Assembly: GCA_003489345.1 (NCBI GenBank) | Contig: DNIT01000228.1 | Coordinates: forward strand, 10,640-19,173 | Direction: 5' to 3' | DNA length: 8,534 bases | From: Pelotomaculum sp. | GTDB taxonomy: Bacteria; Bacillota; Desulfotomaculia; Desulfotomaculales; Pelotomaculaceae | Part shown: piece after piece, positions 6,764-8,534 of the stretch | Numbering within the stretch: the first letter of the stretch is position 1 | Layout of the letters: every line of letters starts with the position of its first letter | Position numbers and translations under genes: made by a program | The notes under the pieces: model-generated | Database searches by the model: none | Seen by the model: only the letters and a program-made list of their open reading frames with translations | Told to the model about the DNA's origin: nothing

Positions 6764-6783
6764 AGAACCGTCCCCCTGCTTCC
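6764..6783 (-). repeat. 20-bp dispersed repeat, copy 1 (inverted relative to copy 2)
   Basis: AGAACCGTCCCCCTGCTTCC is the exact reverse complement of 8515-8534. It forms the right end of the MITE-like element and lies upstream of the solute-binding protein gene. Confidence 0.85.
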
Positions 6784-6800
6784 GTTAAAGGCAGGTAGAT

Positions 6801-6806
6801 TATAAT
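6801..6806 (+). promoter_or_regulatory. Candidate -10 box for the solute-binding protein gene
   Basis: A perfect TATAAT sits just right of the repeat copy, 101 nt before the ATG. No good -35 is seen 16-18 bp upstream (the region reads GCTTCC/TTCCGT, inside or at the edge of the repeat). If used, transcription would start near 6813 and the mRNA would begin with the hairpin at 6816. Confidence 0.4.
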
Positions 6807-6815
6807 CGGATTTTG

Positions 6816-6866
6816 ACCACGAAGGTACGGCCTGAAGAATTCAGGCAGGTATTTTCGTGGTTTTTT
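6816..6866 (+). terminator. Long hairpin with T run in the leader of the last gene
   Basis: Outer stem ACCACGAA (6816-6823) pairs with TTCGTGGT (6854-6861). An inner stem GCCTGAA-GAA-TTCAGGC (6829-6845) sits on top, separated by an internal loop, and TTTTTT follows at 6861-6866. The shape is that of an intrinsic terminator. Placed only a few bases after a possible -10 region and before a gene with a good ribosome binding site, it could be a leader attenuator; otherwise it is a late terminator for the ECF operon. I recognise no known riboswitch class. Confidence 0.6.
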
Positions 6867-6901
6867 AATTGTAAATGATCTTAAAGAAAAGGAGCGATGG
6901 G

Positions 6902-8512
6902 ATGTTAAAAAGACGGAAGCGCGTATGGAAGCTGCTGGGCTGCCTGCTGGTCCTTGCCGTCTTTGTCCTTGTGACGGCCGGTTGCGGAGAAAAAGGTGTA
7001 AAGGAGCCGGAAGGAGGGACAAGCACTTATACCATAGCCGACCCTACGGGGGACTGGGGCTTTCCCTCGCCCTACGCCCATTATGCCCGCGGGCCCGGTT
7101 ATGTGCGGATGAGTTTTATCTTCGACACCCTGGTCTGGAAAGATGCCGGCGGCTACATACCGGCACTGGCGGTGAGTTGGGAGTACCTAAAAGACGAGGA
7201 TGCCTACCTGTTCCGGTTGCGTAAGGACGTTACCTGGCACGACGGTCAAAAGTTCACAGCCGGGGACGTTGCCTTCACCGTCAACTATACCAAAAAGCAT
7301 CCTTATCAGTGGGTTGACACCGGCGTTGTCAAGGGTGTGGAAGCATTAGACGAATACACCGTCAAAATGTACATGGAAAAGCCTTACGCCCCTTTTTTGG
7401 AGCTGGTCGGGGGTACTCTGCCGGTGCTTCCCGAGCATATCTGGAAAGACGTCCAGGAGCCCCGGCAGTTTCAACAAAAAGAAGCTCTGACCGGGCCCGG
7501 GCCCTATAAGCTGGTAGATTATAACAAGGAGCAGGGTACATACCTCTACGAGGCCAACGAGCAGTATTACCAGGGCACCCCCGGGATTAAGCAGTTGAAG
7601 TTTATCAAGGTGGGCGGGGAAGTGTCGGCCGCGGCGTTGCGGCAAAAGCAAGCCGGTGTGGCCCAGATACCGCCGGAGATGGCTCGGGAACTGGAGAAGG
7701 AAGGATTCAAATGCCTGGAATCCTCCCATGACTGGGTGGCCAAAATGGTGATCAACCACCAGAAGGCGCCTCTGGACAGTCAAGAGTTTCGTCAGGCCCT
7801 GGCTTACGCCGTCGACCGTCAGGCGCTGGTCGACACCTGCCTGCGGGGGTACGGCCTGGCAGGCAGTCCGGGGCTTTTGCCACCGGACAACGCCTGGTAC
7901 AATCCGCGGCTTGACGGACAGTACTCCTACGACCCCGGCAAGTCGGCGGAGCTTTTAGCCGGGCTGGGTTACGTCAAAAAAAACAGCTATTTTGAGAAGG
8001 ACGGCCGGACGCTGGAGCTGGAACTATTGGTCAGCGGCAGCGGTTCCACCACGCAGGGGGCCCCCGGCGAACGTGAGGGCGAGTTTATTAAGGGACAACT
8101 GGAGCAAGCCGGCATCAAGATCAACCTGCGCAGTCTGGAGGCCAAGACCCTGGACAACCGCGTCCTGGAAAATAAATTTGACCTGGCCTTAAGCGGCCAC
8201 GGCGGGCTGGGTGGGGATCCCGAAAATTTAAACAAAGCCATCATCGCCAAGGGGTTTAACAGCGCCAGGTATGAGCAAAGCGAAGAGCTTAACAACCTTT
8301 TAAAACAGCAGCTTGCCGAAATGGACCAAGAAAAGCGCCGGGAACTGGTCAGCCGGGTCCAGGAGCTATATGCCCGGGAAATGCCCACCCTGCCGCTGTA
8401 TTATCCAAACTGGTACTACGCTCACAACGGCCAGGTAAACCTGTTTTTTACCATGCAGGGTATAGCAAGCGGTGTGCCGCTGCCGTTTAATAAAATGGCG
8501 TTTGTCCGGTAG
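6902..8512 (+). CDS. Family-5 extracellular solute-binding lipoprotein (peptide/nickel-type ABC importer)
   Basis: 536-residue secreted lipoprotein of the SBP_bac_5 family, whose members deliver peptides, nickel or other metal chelates and sugars to ABC permeases. The ATG at 6902 is chosen because AAAGGAG (6888-6894) lies 7 nt upstream; an in-frame ATG at 6875 lacks such a site and would add 9 residues. A charged start and hydrophobic core lead to the lipobox VTAGC with Cys28 as the lipidation site. Family landmarks are the early FDTLVWKDAGG block (74-84), WHDGQKFTAGDVAFTVNY (112-129), TGPGPYKLV (197-205), FRQALAYAVDRQALV (296-310) and the C-terminal LPLYYPNWYY region (497-506). The length is normal and the gene appears intact. 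No permease or ATPase for it is in the window. Ligand is unknown; nearness to a corrinoid locus is suggestive only, because it has its own leader and is separated by repeats. Confidence 0.92.
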   Translation: MLKRRKRVWKLLGCLLVLAVFVLVTAGCGEKGVKEPEGGTSTYTIADPTGDWGFPSPYAHYARGPGYVRMSFIFDTLVWKDAGGYIPALAVSWEYLKDEDAYLFRLRKDVTWHDGQKFTAGDVAFTVNYTKKHPYQWVDTGVVKGVEALDEYTVKMYMEKPYAPFLELVGGTLPVLPEHIWKDVQEPRQFQQKEALTGPGPYKLVDYNKEQGTYLYEANEQYYQGTPGIKQLKFIKVGGEVSAAALRQKQAGVAQIPPEMARELEKEGFKCLESSHDWVAKMVINHQKAPLDSQEFRQALAYAVDRQALVDTCLRGYGLAGSPGLLPPDNAWYNPRLDGQYSYDPGKSAELLAGLGYVKKNSYFEKDGRTLELELLVSGSGSTTQGAPGEREGEFIKGQLEQAGIKINLRSLEAKTLDNRVLENKFDLALSGHGGLGGDPENLNKAIIAKGFNSARYEQSEELNNLLKQQLAEMDQEKRRELVSRVQELYAREMPTLPLYYPNWYYAHNGQVNLFFTMQGIASGVPLPFNKMAFVR

Positions 8513-8514
8513 AA

Positions 8515-8534
8515 GGAAGCAGGGGGACGGTTCT
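8515..8534 (+). repeat. 20-bp dispersed repeat, copy 2, running to the window end
   Basis: GGAAGCAGGGGGACGGTTCT starts two bases after the stop of the solute-binding protein gene and is the perfect reverse complement of 6764-6783. The match reaches the last base of the window, so the true repeat may be longer to the right. Confidence 0.85.

Larger units (their letters stand above)
6475..6783. repeat. MITE-like non-coding element with inverted ends
   Basis: The stretch opens with CAGGGGGACGG (6475-6485) and its exact reverse complement CCGTCCCCCTG lies at 6768-6778, giving 11-bp inverted termini about 300 bp apart. Inside are further palindromes: CCACGCGCGTGG (6650-6661, perfect) and GCGAAT-GA-ATTCGC (6681-6694). 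I see no convincing intact gene on either strand. GGGGACGG-type ends are a style of dispersed repeat found in several Firmicutes genomes, sometimes next to IS200-like transposases, but no transposase is present here. It could be a short non-autonomous element or a mosaic of several repeats. Confidence 0.5.

Noticed and set aside
1..8534. CRISPR arrays, tRNA or rRNA genes.
   Set aside because: No regularly spaced direct repeats, no tRNA cloverleaf-like segment and no rRNA-like conserved blocks were seen.

Overview
The window looks like chromosomal DNA of a moderately GC-rich Gram-positive Clostridia-type anaerobe; a Desulfotomaculum/Pelotomaculum-like member of the Peptococcaceae is my best guess. 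The grounds are S-layer-homology (SLH) surface anchoring, an ECF-type vitamin transporter with a fused double ATPase, strong AAGGAG-type ribosome binding sites, one TTG start, and dispersed GGGGGACGGTTCT-type palindromic repeats. The genus is inferred from style, not proven.

Layout: positions 1-110 hold the 3' half of a cobalamin (B12) riboswitch whose 5' half lies before the window. A strong intrinsic terminator follows (178-214). Positions 288-635 hold a frameshifted relic of two SLH domains. Five genes then follow on the + strand. The first four form a tight operon: an SLH-anchored secreted alpha/alpha-barrel protein (697-2337), a membrane-tethered DUF4430/transcobalamin-C-like protein (2359-3198), EcfT (3195-4085), a fused double ECF ATPase (4058-5749) and, as the last transporter part, an ECF S component (5731-6459). 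The last four of these reading frames overlap or nearly abut, which suggests translational coupling. A 442-bp gap (6460-6901) carries a repeat element with inverted ends, a -10-like TATAAT and a long hairpin followed by a T run. The fifth unit is a lone family-5 solute-binding lipoprotein (6902-8512). A 20-bp sequence occurs in inverted orientation on both sides of this last gene, the second copy ending at the window edge.

How it works together (inference): the riboswitch points to a corrinoid as the ligand and likely substrate. Animal transcobalamin and intrinsic factor consist of an alpha6/alpha6 barrel followed by a small beta domain, with cobalamin held between them. Here the same two fold types occur as two separate adjacent genes: the barrel is fixed to the cell wall by SLH domains and the beta domain is fixed to the membrane by an N-terminal helix and a long flexible linker. 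Directly downstream is a complete, self-contained ECF transporter (S, T and both A domains). The simplest reading is a B12-repressed, cell-surface, split transcobalamin-like corrinoid capture and import system. This is the most interesting content of the window.
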